Of a stretch of 64,000 nt of DNA, positions 30,295-40,032 are shown piece after piece. The notes beneath the pieces are model-generated. The model was given only the letters and a program-made list of their open reading frames with translations. It had not been told where the DNA came from and did no database searches. The DNA lies in contig NZ_SADB01000003.1 of NCBI RefSeq assembly GCF_009669305.1, positions 62,001 through 126,000 of the forward strand, read 5' to 3'. This stretch comes from Ancylomarina sp. 16SWW S1-10-2 (GTDB lineage: Bacteria > Bacteroidota > Bacteroidia > Bacteroidales > Marinifilaceae). A program made the translations under genes and the position numbers. Each line of letters begins with the position of its first letter. Within the stretch, counting starts at the first letter, position 1.

Positions 30295-30351
30295 GAAGTG
30301 AAGTTGAAAGTGAATCGTCAGGCATGTTTTAAAATACAATTTTTAGATAGA

Positions 30352-32241
30352 ATGAAAAGAAAAGGAACAATAATAAGTATACTCTCTTTAGTAGTAGTAA
30401 TTATTTGCGCAAGTTGTGTGAGTAGCTCAGAGCAAGCAGAGAATGTGCTTTTTGAAAATAGCATAAGCGAGGATGCAACTCCAGCTGTATTGGCTAGAAT
30501 CATGCAAGCGGATAAAAAACCTATTTCTGAAATTAAATTCGAAAAAGGAACTTATCATTTTTATCCTGATAAAGGATTGGAAGAGTATTGTCATATTTCC
30601 AATCATTGTGATGTTATGGTGAGCACAGCTTTTCCTATTCGTAATTTTGAAAATCTAACTATAGACGGTCAAGGATCTACTTTTATTTTTCATGGAATAA
30701 TGATTCCTTTCTTAATAGATCACAGCAAAAATATTACAGTGAAAAATTTATCTGTTGATTGGCATGAGCCTTTTCACAGTGAAGGATTAATTATCGCAAA
30801 TGATGAAGTGAAGAAAACCTTTGATATGCAAATATCAGAGAAGTATCCTTACGAGATTCGAAATGGTCAGATTTATTTTATTAAAGAATACTATGAGCAT
30901 AATCTTGGACAAACTATTCTTTACGATCCTGCAAGAAAAGCGATCACATTCAATACCGAGAAATATACCAATCTTACTACATCGAAGAAAGCTGACGTCA
31001 GTAGAAATTTGGATCGTATTCATTACAAATATGAAGTTGACTTCCGTGGTCCAGAGTATAAGAATTTGGGACGTGAGAATCGATTATTCGTTGAGGAGTT
31101 GAAGCCAGGAGTTGTACGTATACATAATCATGGTAAAAAAATGCCACAAGTTGGAATGATATTAAGTACCAAAGGAGAACAAGGTTTTAATCGTGTTGCA
31201 CCAGCTTTTAGAATAACTCACACTTACGGATTTAATGCAAACGATGTAACGGTTCATCACGCAGGAGGAATGGGTTTAATTGCTGAAAATTCTGCTGATT
31301 TAATTTTGGATCATTTTAATGTAACTCCATCACATGGTAGAATGGTTTCAACTACAGCAGATGCGACTCACTTTGTAGGATGCAGAGGAAAGGTAGTCCT
31401 TAGAAATTGTACACTTACCAATCAATTGGATGATGCTTCTAATATTCATGGTACTTACCAAAAAATTGTAGATGTATTGGATGATTATCGTATTGGTGTT
31501 AGAATGGGTCACTCGCAGCAAAAGGGGTTTGTAATAGGTATTGCAAATGACACATTGGGATTGGTTCGATTGAGCAATTCCTTTTATCCTTATCAACATT
31601 TAACCATTAAGAGCACTCAGTATATAAATGGAAGATATCAGATTATTACTTTAAATGAAAAGCTACCTGCAGAAGTTCAAGCGGGTGATTTAATTGAAAA
31701 TTTATCAGCCTATCCTGAACTACTAGTTGAGAATTGTCATATTAGTGGTAATCGAGCTCGTGGCTTGTTGATTTCTACTCCAAAGAAAACGGTAATACGA
31801 AATAACTTTTTCAGTACCGAAATGGAAGCTTTGTTAATTCCTGTTGAAAGTGGACATTGGTACGAATCGGGTAATGGTTCCAATATAACAATTACAGGTA
31901 ATGTATTTCAAGATTGCAATCATAGTGGTTTAAATCGAGGAATTATTCGTTTCGAAACAGATGATGACAATGAAAATATTGCATTTCATAAAATCAATAT
32001 CATAAATAATAAATTCAATCAATTCGATAATTTGATTCTTGAAATTTCAAATACCGATAACCTAAAATTCACGAACAATACAATTACCAATTCAGGAACT
32101 TTTCCAATGCTGTATCCCGAAAATCCAGCTATAAAGGTTAAATCCTCTAAAAATATTGTTTTTAAAGATAATACCTACTCTGGTGATGCCAAAATAATAC
32201 TTGAATCCGATGAGTCAATACCAAATTTAAAATTTCACTAA
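30352..32241 (+). CDS. GH110-like alpha-1,3-galactosidase (right-handed beta-helix lipoprotein)
   Basis: The start is placed at the ATG at 30352, which gives a proper lipoprotein signal (LSLVVVIICASC); translating from 30178 adds 58 residues that overlap the conserved promoter. The 629-residue protein is a parallel beta-helix with repeated strand motifs (FENLTIDGQGSTFIFHG, NITVKNLSVDW, NITITGNVFQDC, NLKFTNNTI). The middle holds TADATHFVGCRGKVVLRNC and NQLDDASNIHGTYQK, whose Asp-Asp pair matches a conserved GH110 segment. GH110 removes terminal alpha-1,3-linked galactose with inversion, and some marine members lie in carrageenan loci. It is 261 bp before SusC 2 with no terminator between, so it is probably co-transcribed. 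Confidence 0.8.
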   Translation: MKRKGTIISILSLVVVIICASCVSSSEQAENVLFENSISEDATPAVLARIMQADKKPISEIKFEKGTYHFYPDKGLEEYCHISNHCDVMVSTAFPIRNFENLTIDGQGSTFIFHGIMIPFLIDHSKNITVKNLSVDWHEPFHSEGLIIANDEVKKTFDMQISEKYPYEIRNGQIYFIKEYYEHNLGQTILYDPARKAITFNTEKYTNLTTSKKADVSRNLDRIHYKYEVDFRGPEYKNLGRENRLFVEELKPGVVRIHNHGKKMPQVGMILSTKGEQGFNRVAPAFRITHTYGFNANDVTVHHAGGMGLIAENSADLILDHFNVTPSHGRMVSTTADATHFVGCRGKVVLRNCTLTNQLDDASNIHGTYQKIVDVLDDYRIGVRMGHSQQKGFVIGIANDTLGLVRLSNSFYPYQHLTIKSTQYINGRYQIITLNEKLPAEVQAGDLIENLSAYPELLVENCHISGNRARGLLISTPKKTVIRNNFFSTEMEALLIPVESGHWYESGNGSNITITGNVFQDCNHSGLNRGIIRFETDDDNENIAFHKINIINNKFNQFDNLILEISNTDNLKFTNNTITNSGTFPMLYPENPAIKVKSSKNIVFKDNTYSGDAKIILESDESIPNLKFH

Positions 32242-32321
32242 TTTTAATCTCTAATCGTTATGACTAAAATGTTTTTTTTACCTAATGAACCTGATTCAGG
32301 CTGATTTGTGATTTTGAACTC

Positions 32322-32342
32322 TTCTTTCACTTATTGAAAGAA
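32322..32342 (+). ncRNA. SusC leader hairpin, copy 2
   Basis: TTCTTTCA-CTTAT-TGAAAGAA, the compensated counterpart of 24819-24839, lies 160 bp before the SusC 2 start. Flanking stretches (ATTCAGGCTGA upstream, AATGTGAATC downstream) are also conserved. Confidence 0.5.
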
Positions 32343-32502
32343 AATGTGAATCAACTCATTTAAATGCATTCACTATTACTGATAATTAAAATAGTAAGAG
32401 TCTAAAATAGAATCAAATAAAATTTTAATTTACACAATCGATTGTTTTTGATTCGAAAATGAAGGTTGATTTTTACTGAGCTGAAAAGTAATATCTAATC
32501 AA

Positions 32503-35500
32503 ATGAAAAATAATAAAATGATAGTATTAAAGAAAGTGTTGGGGCGATATCTGCTCTTAACTTTATTTGCGCTGCTATGTTGTAGCTTTGGAATAAAAGC
32601 CCAAGAGCTTACAGTACAAGGAACAATATTAAGTGCAGATGATGGTTTGGGCATTCCTGGTGTTAGTGTCGTTATTAAAGGAACAACAACAGGAACTGTT
32701 TCGAATATGGATGGTTTTTATTCATTACCTGCAAATATGGGTGATGTACTTCATTTCAGTTTTATTGGAATGAACGAACAGTTAATTACAATTACAAAAG
32801 AAGTAATTGATGTGACAATGAGTGCTGACGTGATTGGCCTTAATGAGGTTATTGCGATTGGTTATGGTACAACAACCAAAAGAAAATCAGTTGGTGCAAT
32901 TTCTACAATGAAAGCTGATAAATTGGAAGCTACACCTTTTGCTAATGTTGGAAATGCATTGCAAGGCCAAGTTGTTGGATTGGTTGTGCAAAACAATGGT
33001 GGTGGTCCTGGTAGTGCGCCATCTGTCTCTATTCGTGGAGGTGGAGAACCTCTTTACGTAATTGATGGGGTTATTACTTCTGCTGATGATTTTAACACTC
33101 TTAATTCAGAAGATGTTGAATCAATTAGTTTTCTTAAGGATGCATCAGCAACAGCTGTATACGGATCTAGAGCGGGTAATGGTATTGTTTTGGTAACCTC
33201 AAAAAGAGGTGAAAGTGGAAAGCTTAAGATTAATTATTCATACAACTATCAGTTGAGCGAACCTACTGTATTGCCTGATATGCTAAATTCTTATGAATTT
33301 GCTAAGCTTCAAAATGCAGCTAATGCATACGATGGTACGCCTGCGACTTTTAGCGATGAAGTACTTGAAACGATCAGAACTCATAGCGATTTAGATAACT
33401 ACCCAGATAATAACTGGCCTAGTTTAACTCTTAAGGATTTTGCGACAGAACAACGTCACAATCTTTCTCTTGCGGGTGGCGATAAGAAAACAAATTATTT
33501 TGTTTCCTTAGGATATATTGATCAAGGAGGTATTTTGAAGTCGAATACGGTTAATTACGAAAGATTTAATATTCGCAGTAATGTGACCACTAATTTCGAT
33601 AAAATTGGTTTAGAAGTTGGGGTTAACTTAAATGCTAGTGTTAAGAATTACGAAGAGCCATCGGCAGGTATGTTCTCAATTTGGAGAGCCATAAATCAAA
33701 ATACAATTCCATTATATAGGGCTTACAATGAGGATGGAACTTTAGCCGGAGGAGGAGATGGTGATCATCCAATCGCTATTTCAAGCGCAGACGCAGGTTA
33801 TAAGAAAAATCGTGATAAGTTTATTAATGCGCAATTAAGTGCTAAGTGGGCTGTTCCAAATGTGAAAGGATTGAAAATAGGTGTAATGGCTAATTATCGC
33901 GACGGAGACGGATGGGGTAAAACATGGGAGAAAAATGTGCCATTATACATGCAGGATGGTTCGGTACAGGCTCAGCCATTACCAGCTTTAACAGTAAGTT
34001 CTTACTACAGTAAAAAAATATATTTCGAAACCAGTGCAAACTATTCAACTACTTTTGGTAAGCATGGTCTTGATGCTACTTTTGTATACAATCAAGCCAA
34101 AACTAATTATGAAAAAATGTCTGCTTATCGTAGAGATTATTTATCTGGTGCGGTCGATCAGCTTTTTGCAGGTCCTGTTGATGGTAAGGATAATGACGGA
34201 ACTGAAACAGAAAGCGCTAATGCGGGTTATGTATTTAGGGTGAAATATGATTACGATTACAAGTATATATTTGAAATGAGTGGTCGTTACGATGGAAATG
34301 ATAATTTTGCGAAAGGCAAAAAATGGGGATTTTTCCCTGCTACATCAGTAGCTTGGAATATTTCTGAAGAAAGTTTCATGGATAATCTTGATGATAAGAA
34401 CATTTTTAATTCTTTGAAATTAAGAGCTTCCTACGGTGAAACCGGTGTTGTTGAAGGGGTTAATAGATTTGGATATATTCCAGTTTATAATTTAGAAACA
34501 AGTGCCTATAGTGTTGGTGGTTCATTGGTAAATGGTTATTCTGAAGGTAATTTGGTTAATCCTGATGAGTTATCTTGGTACACAAGAAAATCATTTAATT
34601 ATGGGCTTGATTTTTCTTCATTAAACAATAAGCTAAGTGGTAGTTTTGAATATTTCCTTTATGAAACTACAGGTTATTTACAAAGTCCTAAGGATACTTA
34701 TTCACAAGCTTTGGGTAAGGATTTACCTCAAATTAAATCAAAATCAGAGCAACGAAGAGCAGGTTATGAAATCTCGCTTCGTTACAAGAACAAGGTGAAT
34801 CAATTAAGTTACGAAATAGGATTTAATTATTCATACTACAACCAACTTTGGACACGATTGGATACTGAAGATGAAGCTACTTTGAAAAATCCATATTTAA
34901 GAGAGACTAACAGAACAGACTATTGGGCTGGGGGAGCAGTTCTTTTGTCAGATGGATTGTATCAGAATAGTGATGAGTTCTTAAACTCGGCTCGTTTACC
35001 AGGTTCAACACAAACACAAGGTGGTGATATTCGTTACAAAGATGAAAATGGTGATGGTAAAATTGATGACCAAGATAAGCGAATTGTAGGCTTACCTTCT
35101 AAACCTCATGGAAACTATGGTATCGATTTTAAATTGAATTACAAAGGTTGGTTCATGAGTGGTTTGTTCCAAGGAACAGGAGATCGATATATCGCTTTTG
35201 ATAATTTTATGGTTGTTGAGGCTAAAAGACGTACTTATGATTTTCAGACAGATTTCTGGTCTCCAGAGAATCCAAATGCATTGTATCCACGCGTTTCTCA
35301 TACAGAATCTGTAAATGGGGGTAATAATAGTAACGGTTCTAATCAATCAGATTTTTACCTGAAAAATGCTAAATACTTTAGAATGAAAAACCTTCAAATT
35401 GGATACAATTTGAAAGATAAAGTGCTGGCTAATGTTTCTTGGATTTCGTCTTGTAAAATGTATGTGAATGGAACCAATTTATTCACAATATCTGATGTGA

Positions 35501-35607
35501 TGGATTATTTTGATCCAGAACAGGCAGAGGATACAAATACGGGTACTCAAACTTATGGATATCCAGTACAACGTACTTATTCTTTGGGTATAAATGTTGG
35601 ATTTTAA
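32503..35607 (+). CDS. SusC-like TonB-dependent outer-membrane transporter 2
   Basis: The 1034-residue protein starts MKNNKMIVLKKVLG, almost the same as SusC 1, and has the same signal, CarboxypepD_reg-like domain (VQGTILSADDGLGIPGVSV) and NEVIAIGYG region. After about residue 110 the plug (VSIRGGGEPLYVIDG, DASATAVYGSRAGNGI) and barrel diverge strongly from SusC 1, so the two probably import different oligosaccharides. The C-terminus ends in the usual aromatic barrel strand (TYSLGINVGF). It follows the GH110-like gene and precedes a SusD and a small lipoprotein. Confidence 0.93.
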   Translation: MKNNKMIVLKKVLGRYLLLTLFALLCCSFGIKAQELTVQGTILSADDGLGIPGVSVVIKGTTTGTVSNMDGFYSLPANMGDVLHFSFIGMNEQLITITKEVIDVTMSADVIGLNEVIAIGYGTTTKRKSVGAISTMKADKLEATPFANVGNALQGQVVGLVVQNNGGGPGSAPSVSIRGGGEPLYVIDGVITSADDFNTLNSEDVESISFLKDASATAVYGSRAGNGIVLVTSKRGESGKLKINYSYNYQLSEPTVLPDMLNSYEFAKLQNAANAYDGTPATFSDEVLETIRTHSDLDNYPDNNWPSLTLKDFATEQRHNLSLAGGDKKTNYFVSLGYIDQGGILKSNTVNYERFNIRSNVTTNFDKIGLEVGVNLNASVKNYEEPSAGMFSIWRAINQNTIPLYRAYNEDGTLAGGGDGDHPIAISSADAGYKKNRDKFINAQLSAKWAVPNVKGLKIGVMANYRDGDGWGKTWEKNVPLYMQDGSVQAQPLPALTVSSYYSKKIYFETSANYSTTFGKHGLDATFVYNQAKTNYEKMSAYRRDYLSGAVDQLFAGPVDGKDNDGTETESANAGYVFRVKYDYDYKYIFEMSGRYDGNDNFAKGKKWGFFPATSVAWNISEESFMDNLDDKNIFNSLKLRASYGETGVVEGVNRFGYIPVYNLETSAYSVGGSLVNGYSEGNLVNPDELSWYTRKSFNYGLDFSSLNNKLSGSFEYFLYETTGYLQSPKDTYSQALGKDLPQIKSKSEQRRAGYEISLRYKNKVNQLSYEIGFNYSYYNQLWTRLDTEDEATLKNPYLRETNRTDYWAGGAVLLSDGLYQNSDEFLNSARLPGSTQTQGGDIRYKDENGDGKIDDQDKRIVGLPSKPHGNYGIDFKLNYKGWFMSGLFQGTGDRYIAFDNFMVVEAKRRTYDFQTDFWSPENPNALYPRVSHTESVNGGNNSNGSNQSDFYLKNAKYFRMKNLQIGYNLKDKVLANVSWISSCKMYVNGTNLFTISDVMDYFDPEQAEDTNTGTQTYGYPVQRTYSLGINVGF

Positions 35608-35622
35608 TAAAAACTAGAAGCG

Positions 35623-37422
35623 ATGAAGAAAATATTATTATATATATTAATAGCAAGTACAGGCATTATAAGCTACTCGTGTAGCGATAGTTTGCTTGAT
35701 ACTAAGCCACTCGATAAGTTTACCGAGTTAGATGTTTGGAATGATGTAAATCTGGCTCAAGGATTTATCTACAATACTTATGAATCTGTAATTCCTGAGT
35801 TATTCGTCAATCCAAATGATCGTGACACTAAAATGGGTGGTGTTAGTTGCGATGATTATACCGATAATGTAATGAATGGTAAATCGGATAATATTGCAAG
35901 AGATTTAATCGACAAATATTTTGATGCAGGATGGGCTACAAATAATTCGTACTATTGGTATGGTAAAGCTCCTTTAGGGCGAAAAGGACCAATCAAGAAG
36001 AATTCATTTGAAGTGATTCGCGATTGTAATTTAATTATCGAAAAGGTTGCTGAATCAAAAGGTATTGCAGATGTTGATAAACCAGCTTTAATTGCGCAGG
36101 GAAAAATGTTGCGTGCTTTAATTTATTTTACAAAAGCACGTTTATTTGGAAAGTATGTAATTGTTGATAAGGTATTAACAACTGATGATGAGTTAAAGTT
36201 GCCACGTACAGCAACGATCAAGGAAACTTATGATTTTATCATTAAGGATCTTCAAGATGCTGCTGTAGACTTACCAACAAGTGCCGCTGCAGGTAAATTA
36301 ACAAAAGGAGCGGCTTATGCCATGTTAGCAGAAGTAGCATTGCAAGGATCGGCATATATTGAATCTGGTGTGCAAGATTATTATCAGATTGCTAAGAAAG
36401 CAAGTGAAGATTTATTTGCTTTGGGATATAATTTGGATGCTGATTACGCAGGCTTATTTAATAATTATGAAAAAGCCCTAACTTCCAGTGAAATTATATT
36501 GGCACAATACAAACATATTGATGCAACTGTGTTTTCGTTAACTCCTGTGCAAGGGTGGATGCCTAATATGGAAGTAAATAAAACATCGGGAACTCCAAAA
36601 CTAAAAGAATCGTTTTTAGGATGGACAAAAAATTGGCCTTCTGCTGATATGGTTGATGATTATTTGGTGACTGATGCTGATGGTATTGCTAAAAAATATG
36701 ATGAGACATCTTATTATCAGGATTTCATGACAAATGGTGGTTATGTTTCTAAGGCTGTTTATGGACATAGAGATTCACGTTTTTATGCTTCAATAGTTAG
36801 TGATTCTACTCAATTGCTTTCGAATACTGTAACCACTCGAATTGGTGGTAACATGCACTATTTGGAAAGTAATAAAGGAACTAATGCATCTACACCTTCA
36901 GGTTATTTTATTAAAAAAGGTATTCCTGATAATGTTGTAGGATATAAGGCTGTTGTGTTTACAAATTATCATCAAAGTATTGCACGTTTAGGTCGATCAT
37001 ATCTAAACTACGCTGAAGTGTTATTACGTCTTAACCAACCAGCTTTAGCAATTGAATATATTAACAAAACAAGAACGACTCATGGTAATCTACCTGCTTT
37101 ATCAGCTGGTTTAGGTATTGATGAAGTATGGAAATGGTACAAAATTGAGCGTAGAGTTGAGTTGTTTTTAGAAAATGACAGGTATTGGTCATTGTTACGT
37201 TGGGGAAAAACAGACGGTGGAGGAGTGATCTCTGAAATCAATAATAAAGTGCACAAGTTTTTCGAAATTGCTGCCGATGGTAAAAGTTTTGAGATTAAAG
37301 ATCTTCCAATTAAGATTGCTGAGCAGCAAAAGAGATTTTCAACAAAACGTTACTTATTTCCTGTTCCTCAAAATGAGAGAGACTTAAATGAGAAGTTAGA
37401 CCAAAACCCAGGTTGGGAATAA
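35623..37422 (+). CDS. SusD/RagB-type glycan-binding lipoprotein 2
   Basis: The 599-residue lipoprotein (signal ASTGIISYSCSDS) has the SusD architecture: an N-terminal helical domain (LAQGFIYNTYESVIPEL), TPR-like helices (LRALIYFTKARLFGKYV), and the C-terminal SusD region (IERRVELFLENDRYWSLLRWG, then YLFPVPQNERDLNEKL). It begins 15 bp after SusC 2 and is presumed to cap it. It is only distantly similar to the SusD at 28147, in keeping with the divergent barrels. Confidence 0.93.
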   Translation: MKKILLYILIASTGIISYSCSDSLLDTKPLDKFTELDVWNDVNLAQGFIYNTYESVIPELFVNPNDRDTKMGGVSCDDYTDNVMNGKSDNIARDLIDKYFDAGWATNNSYYWYGKAPLGRKGPIKKNSFEVIRDCNLIIEKVAESKGIADVDKPALIAQGKMLRALIYFTKARLFGKYVIVDKVLTTDDELKLPRTATIKETYDFIIKDLQDAAVDLPTSAAAGKLTKGAAYAMLAEVALQGSAYIESGVQDYYQIAKKASEDLFALGYNLDADYAGLFNNYEKALTSSEIILAQYKHIDATVFSLTPVQGWMPNMEVNKTSGTPKLKESFLGWTKNWPSADMVDDYLVTDADGIAKKYDETSYYQDFMTNGGYVSKAVYGHRDSRFYASIVSDSTQLLSNTVTTRIGGNMHYLESNKGTNASTPSGYFIKKGIPDNVVGYKAVVFTNYHQSIARLGRSYLNYAEVLLRLNQPALAIEYINKTRTTHGNLPALSAGLGIDEVWKWYKIERRVELFLENDRYWSLLRWGKTDGGGVISEINNKVHKFFEIAADGKSFEIKDLPIKIAEQQKRFSTKRYLFPVPQNERDLNEKLDQNPGWE

Positions 37423-37439
37423 TTAATAATTAAAATCAG

Positions 37440-37925
37440 ATGAAAAAAATAATTAAATATATACCGGTTTTGTTTTTCATGTTGTTTTTCACATCATGTT
37501 TAAAATCAGGTTTGGATGACTTGCCTGTCTACGAAGAAGCTAATATCGAAAGTTTCAAGTTTGAATATAGATGGATGATTGATAATGTAGGTAATGATCA
37601 ACTAAAGGTGTATTCAATGAATGTTTCGAGTATTATTGATACAGTAGCTAATACTGTTGATTGTATCGTTAAGGTTCCTGATGCAACAAACGTTGGAGCA
37701 AAACCTACCAATGATTTTCCTATAGCAACAAGAGCTGAGGTATCATTATCAAATTTAGTTGGATTCTGTAGTATTTCTACAGCAGCAACTATGGAACCTG
37801 TTGGAGATGCCCCTGTATTAGGAGCAATTGCCGATTATAGTGCTGGACCATTTGAGTATGAAGTTACTGCTGCAGATGGAACGACTAAAATTTGGACTGT
37901 AACAATTTCTGAGTTTATTAAATAA
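37440..37925 (+). CDS. Small surface lipoprotein, DUF5018-like
   Basis: The 161-residue protein has a lipoprotein signal (FFMLFFTSCLKSG) followed by a single beta-rich domain. The string ESFKFEYRW near the start and TAADGTTKIWTVTIS at the end resemble DUF5018-type domains that follow SusC/SusD pairs. By position (18 bp after SusD 2, last gene before a terminator) it may be a small SusE/F-like glycan-binding protein at the cell surface. Function is inferred only from context. Confidence 0.6.
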   Translation: MKKIIKYIPVLFFMLFFTSCLKSGLDDLPVYEEANIESFKFEYRWMIDNVGNDQLKVYSMNVSSIIDTVANTVDCIVKVPDATNVGAKPTNDFPIATRAEVSLSNLVGFCSISTAATMEPVGDAPVLGAIADYSAGPFEYEVTAADGTTKIWTVTISEFIK

Positions 37926-37946
37926 GAGGTGAATAAATGATGAGTT

Positions 37947-37983
37947 AAGGGGTTGAAACTAAGGTTTCAATCCCTTTCTTTTT
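37947..37983 (+). terminator. Rho-independent terminator of SusC operon 2
   Basis: A stem of about 12 bp (37947-37959 with 37964-37976) with a 4-base loop is followed by TCTTTTT. It closes the GH110-susC-susD-lipoprotein unit. Confidence 0.88.
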
Positions 37984-38211
37984 AAGCAATTTATTTCTGA
38001 TATTAGGGAGAGTTGTAATGAGGACTCAAAAAAATAATTATTCTTTTAAAGCTTACACAATTCGTCAATTTTTACAGCGTCGGTGATAAAATAAAAGATT
38101 CCACACAAAGACGAATAAAGTTTTGTTTTAGCAATCTAGAATAGATATTTGGATTGATTCAAAAGATAATTAGTCGTCTAATATAATTACATAACAATAA
38201 GATAAACAAAA

Positions 38212-39414
38212 ATGAAAAGATGTCTTAGATTACTATTAATTACGATTTTAATATCGAATATGAGTTTTACTTATGCTCAAAAAGTTAAAGGTATAACACC
38301 TACACCACCAATGGGTTGGAATAGTTGGAATGCTTATAAAAAGAAGAATGTAAATGAACAAACTATATATAAGACAATAGATTTAATGGTTTCAGATGGT
38401 TATAAAGCAGCAGGTTATAACTATGTGATTATTGATGGTGGTTGGAGAGGTCATAAGTTAGATAGCAAAGGAAGAATCACTGTTGATTCTATAAAATTTC
38501 CACATGGAATTAAAGCTATGGCTGATTATGCGCATTCAAAGGGTTTGAAATTTGGGTTGCATGTTACACCTGGAACTCAAGATTGTGGTGGAGATGAAGT
38601 CGGCATGTATGGCCATGAAGAAGCAAATCTCAAACAGTTTGAATCTTGGGGATTAGATATGCTTAAAATAGATCGTTGTCAGATGAATGGAGCATCTGAT
38701 AATTGGGATGAAGAGGCGACTCGTGAAGTTTATTTAAAATGGAGTAAATTATTAGCTCATGCTTCACGTCCTATATTATTCAGTATTAGTGCTTATGTAT
38801 ATCGCCCTTGGTATCCTCAATATTGTAATATGGCTAGAACCACAGGTGATTTATGGGGATTCTCTCGTTCTCATTTTGATGGAGATCAACATTCTATAAT
38901 GAAAATTGCAGATTTAAATAATGAGTGTGCAGATTTTGCAGGTAATGGATATTGGAATGATCCAGATATGTTAGTGGTTGGCAATCCGGCACTTACTTTT
39001 GATGAACAGAAGACACAATTTGCATTGTGGTGTATTATGACTTCACCATTGATGATGGGAAATGATTTATCCGAAACATCGACTGAGGTACATGATTTGT
39101 TGACAAATAAAATGGCAATACGTGTGAATCAAGATACAACAGAACAAGGTCGTCGTATTTTCCGACGTAGTGTTGTTGGAGCTGGTAATGAGATATGGCT
39201 TAAACATTTAAATAATGGTGATGTAGCAGTTGTTTTTCTCAATCGTAGCGATGAGGCTAAGTCTCAAAATCTATATTTTGATGATCTTAAATTATCTAAT
39301 CATGTAAAAGTATATGATATTTTTGATAAAAAAGACATGAGTACTATGAGTGAAAAAATAGCAGTAAGCCTAGATAAACATGCATGTAGATTCTTTCTTC
39401 TTCATGATAATTAA
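38212..39414 (+). CDS. GH27 alpha-galactosidase
   Basis: The 400-residue secreted enzyme (signal ISNMSFTYAQ) is of normal GH27 size. Diagnostic motifs are PTPPMGWNSWNAY at the start of the barrel, YVIIDGGWRG, FGLHVTPGTQDC, the nucleophile Asp in DMLKIDRC and the acid/base Asp in GYWNDPDMLVVG. A small C-terminal beta domain follows. GH27 cleaves terminal alpha-linked D-galactose with retention. The gene is monocistronic or first in a unit, with 286 bp upstream and 618 bp downstream before the next gene. Confidence 0.93.
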   Translation: MKRCLRLLLITILISNMSFTYAQKVKGITPTPPMGWNSWNAYKKKNVNEQTIYKTIDLMVSDGYKAAGYNYVIIDGGWRGHKLDSKGRITVDSIKFPHGIKAMADYAHSKGLKFGLHVTPGTQDCGGDEVGMYGHEEANLKQFESWGLDMLKIDRCQMNGASDNWDEEATREVYLKWSKLLAHASRPILFSISAYVYRPWYPQYCNMARTTGDLWGFSRSHFDGDQHSIMKIADLNNECADFAGNGYWNDPDMLVVGNPALTFDEQKTQFALWCIMTSPLMMGNDLSETSTEVHDLLTNKMAIRVNQDTTEQGRRIFRRSVVGAGNEIWLKHLNNGDVAVVFLNRSDEAKSQNLYFDDLKLSNHVKVYDIFDKKDMSTMSEKIAVSLDKHACRFFLLHDN

Positions 39415-40032
39415 TTTGTTTTGTGAACCGAAACTTAAATGCAATCATATTTCTCCACTCACTTTATCAATATGGAAAAATATCTATTAAATATCACGAT
39501 AGTAAATTGTTTTGTTGCTTAAGTTCAATTAGTGATTGTTTTTGTATTTGGAGGTATTGTAAACTCGAGTATATAACTATTTTAGTGTTGTGTATAAGGA
39601 GAGTTGTACTAATAAAGTGCATCTGTCTTGTAAGATTTGTTTGTGTGGTTTTTTTTGCCCGATAAGCTTAATTTCCTTCATAAAGCTTCTTTTGTATTGG
39701 ATCGTCTTCAGTTTGAACTGATAAATACATAAAATGTACTAAGAGTTACTTTCAATTCTTCTTTAATTTCAATCTTTGTTATAGGTTATTATGTGATTAT
39801 ATTTCATAAAAATAAATGGTGAAAATCTATATTAATTGTTTCTAAAAGGTTTTAAATCTGGATTTCATATATTTTTATGTAAATAGTTTGTGAGTATTTT
39901 ATATTGGTGAAGAGAATAAGTCTAAGAAACGTCCAGAATTAAAATTTTCTACAACTATGGAAATGAATATCTGGTAAGTTCTCCCGAGAAATTGGGATAG
40001 GCTAAAAGACAAAAGCTTAAAATTATAAACTT
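39415..40032. other. Intergenic region without recognised content
   Basis: A very AT-rich 618-bp gap between GH27 and a sulfatase. An 80-codon frame from 39423 has no sequence resembling a protein and uses Cys- and Ile-rich translation typical of noncoding DNA. No convincing terminator or operator was seen. Confidence 0.5.

Larger units (their letters stand above)
29881..30351. other. Promoter region of SusC operon 2
   Basis: This gap is homologous to 24230-24560, with the strongest identity in a 33-base run around 30208-30240. I see no open reading frame that is supported; an upstream in-frame extension of the next gene to 30178 overlaps this conserved promoter and is rejected. Confidence 0.6.

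Noticed and set aside
30178-30351. N-terminal extension of the GH110-like gene to 30178
   Set aside because: It is not methionine-rich coding sequence, would bury the lipoprotein signal, and overlaps a promoter block conserved with 24418-24560.
39423-39665. 80-codon frame after GH27
   Set aside because: Composition is that of AT-rich noncoding DNA (Cys/Ile/Leu-rich) and it has no ribosome-binding context or recognisable domain.
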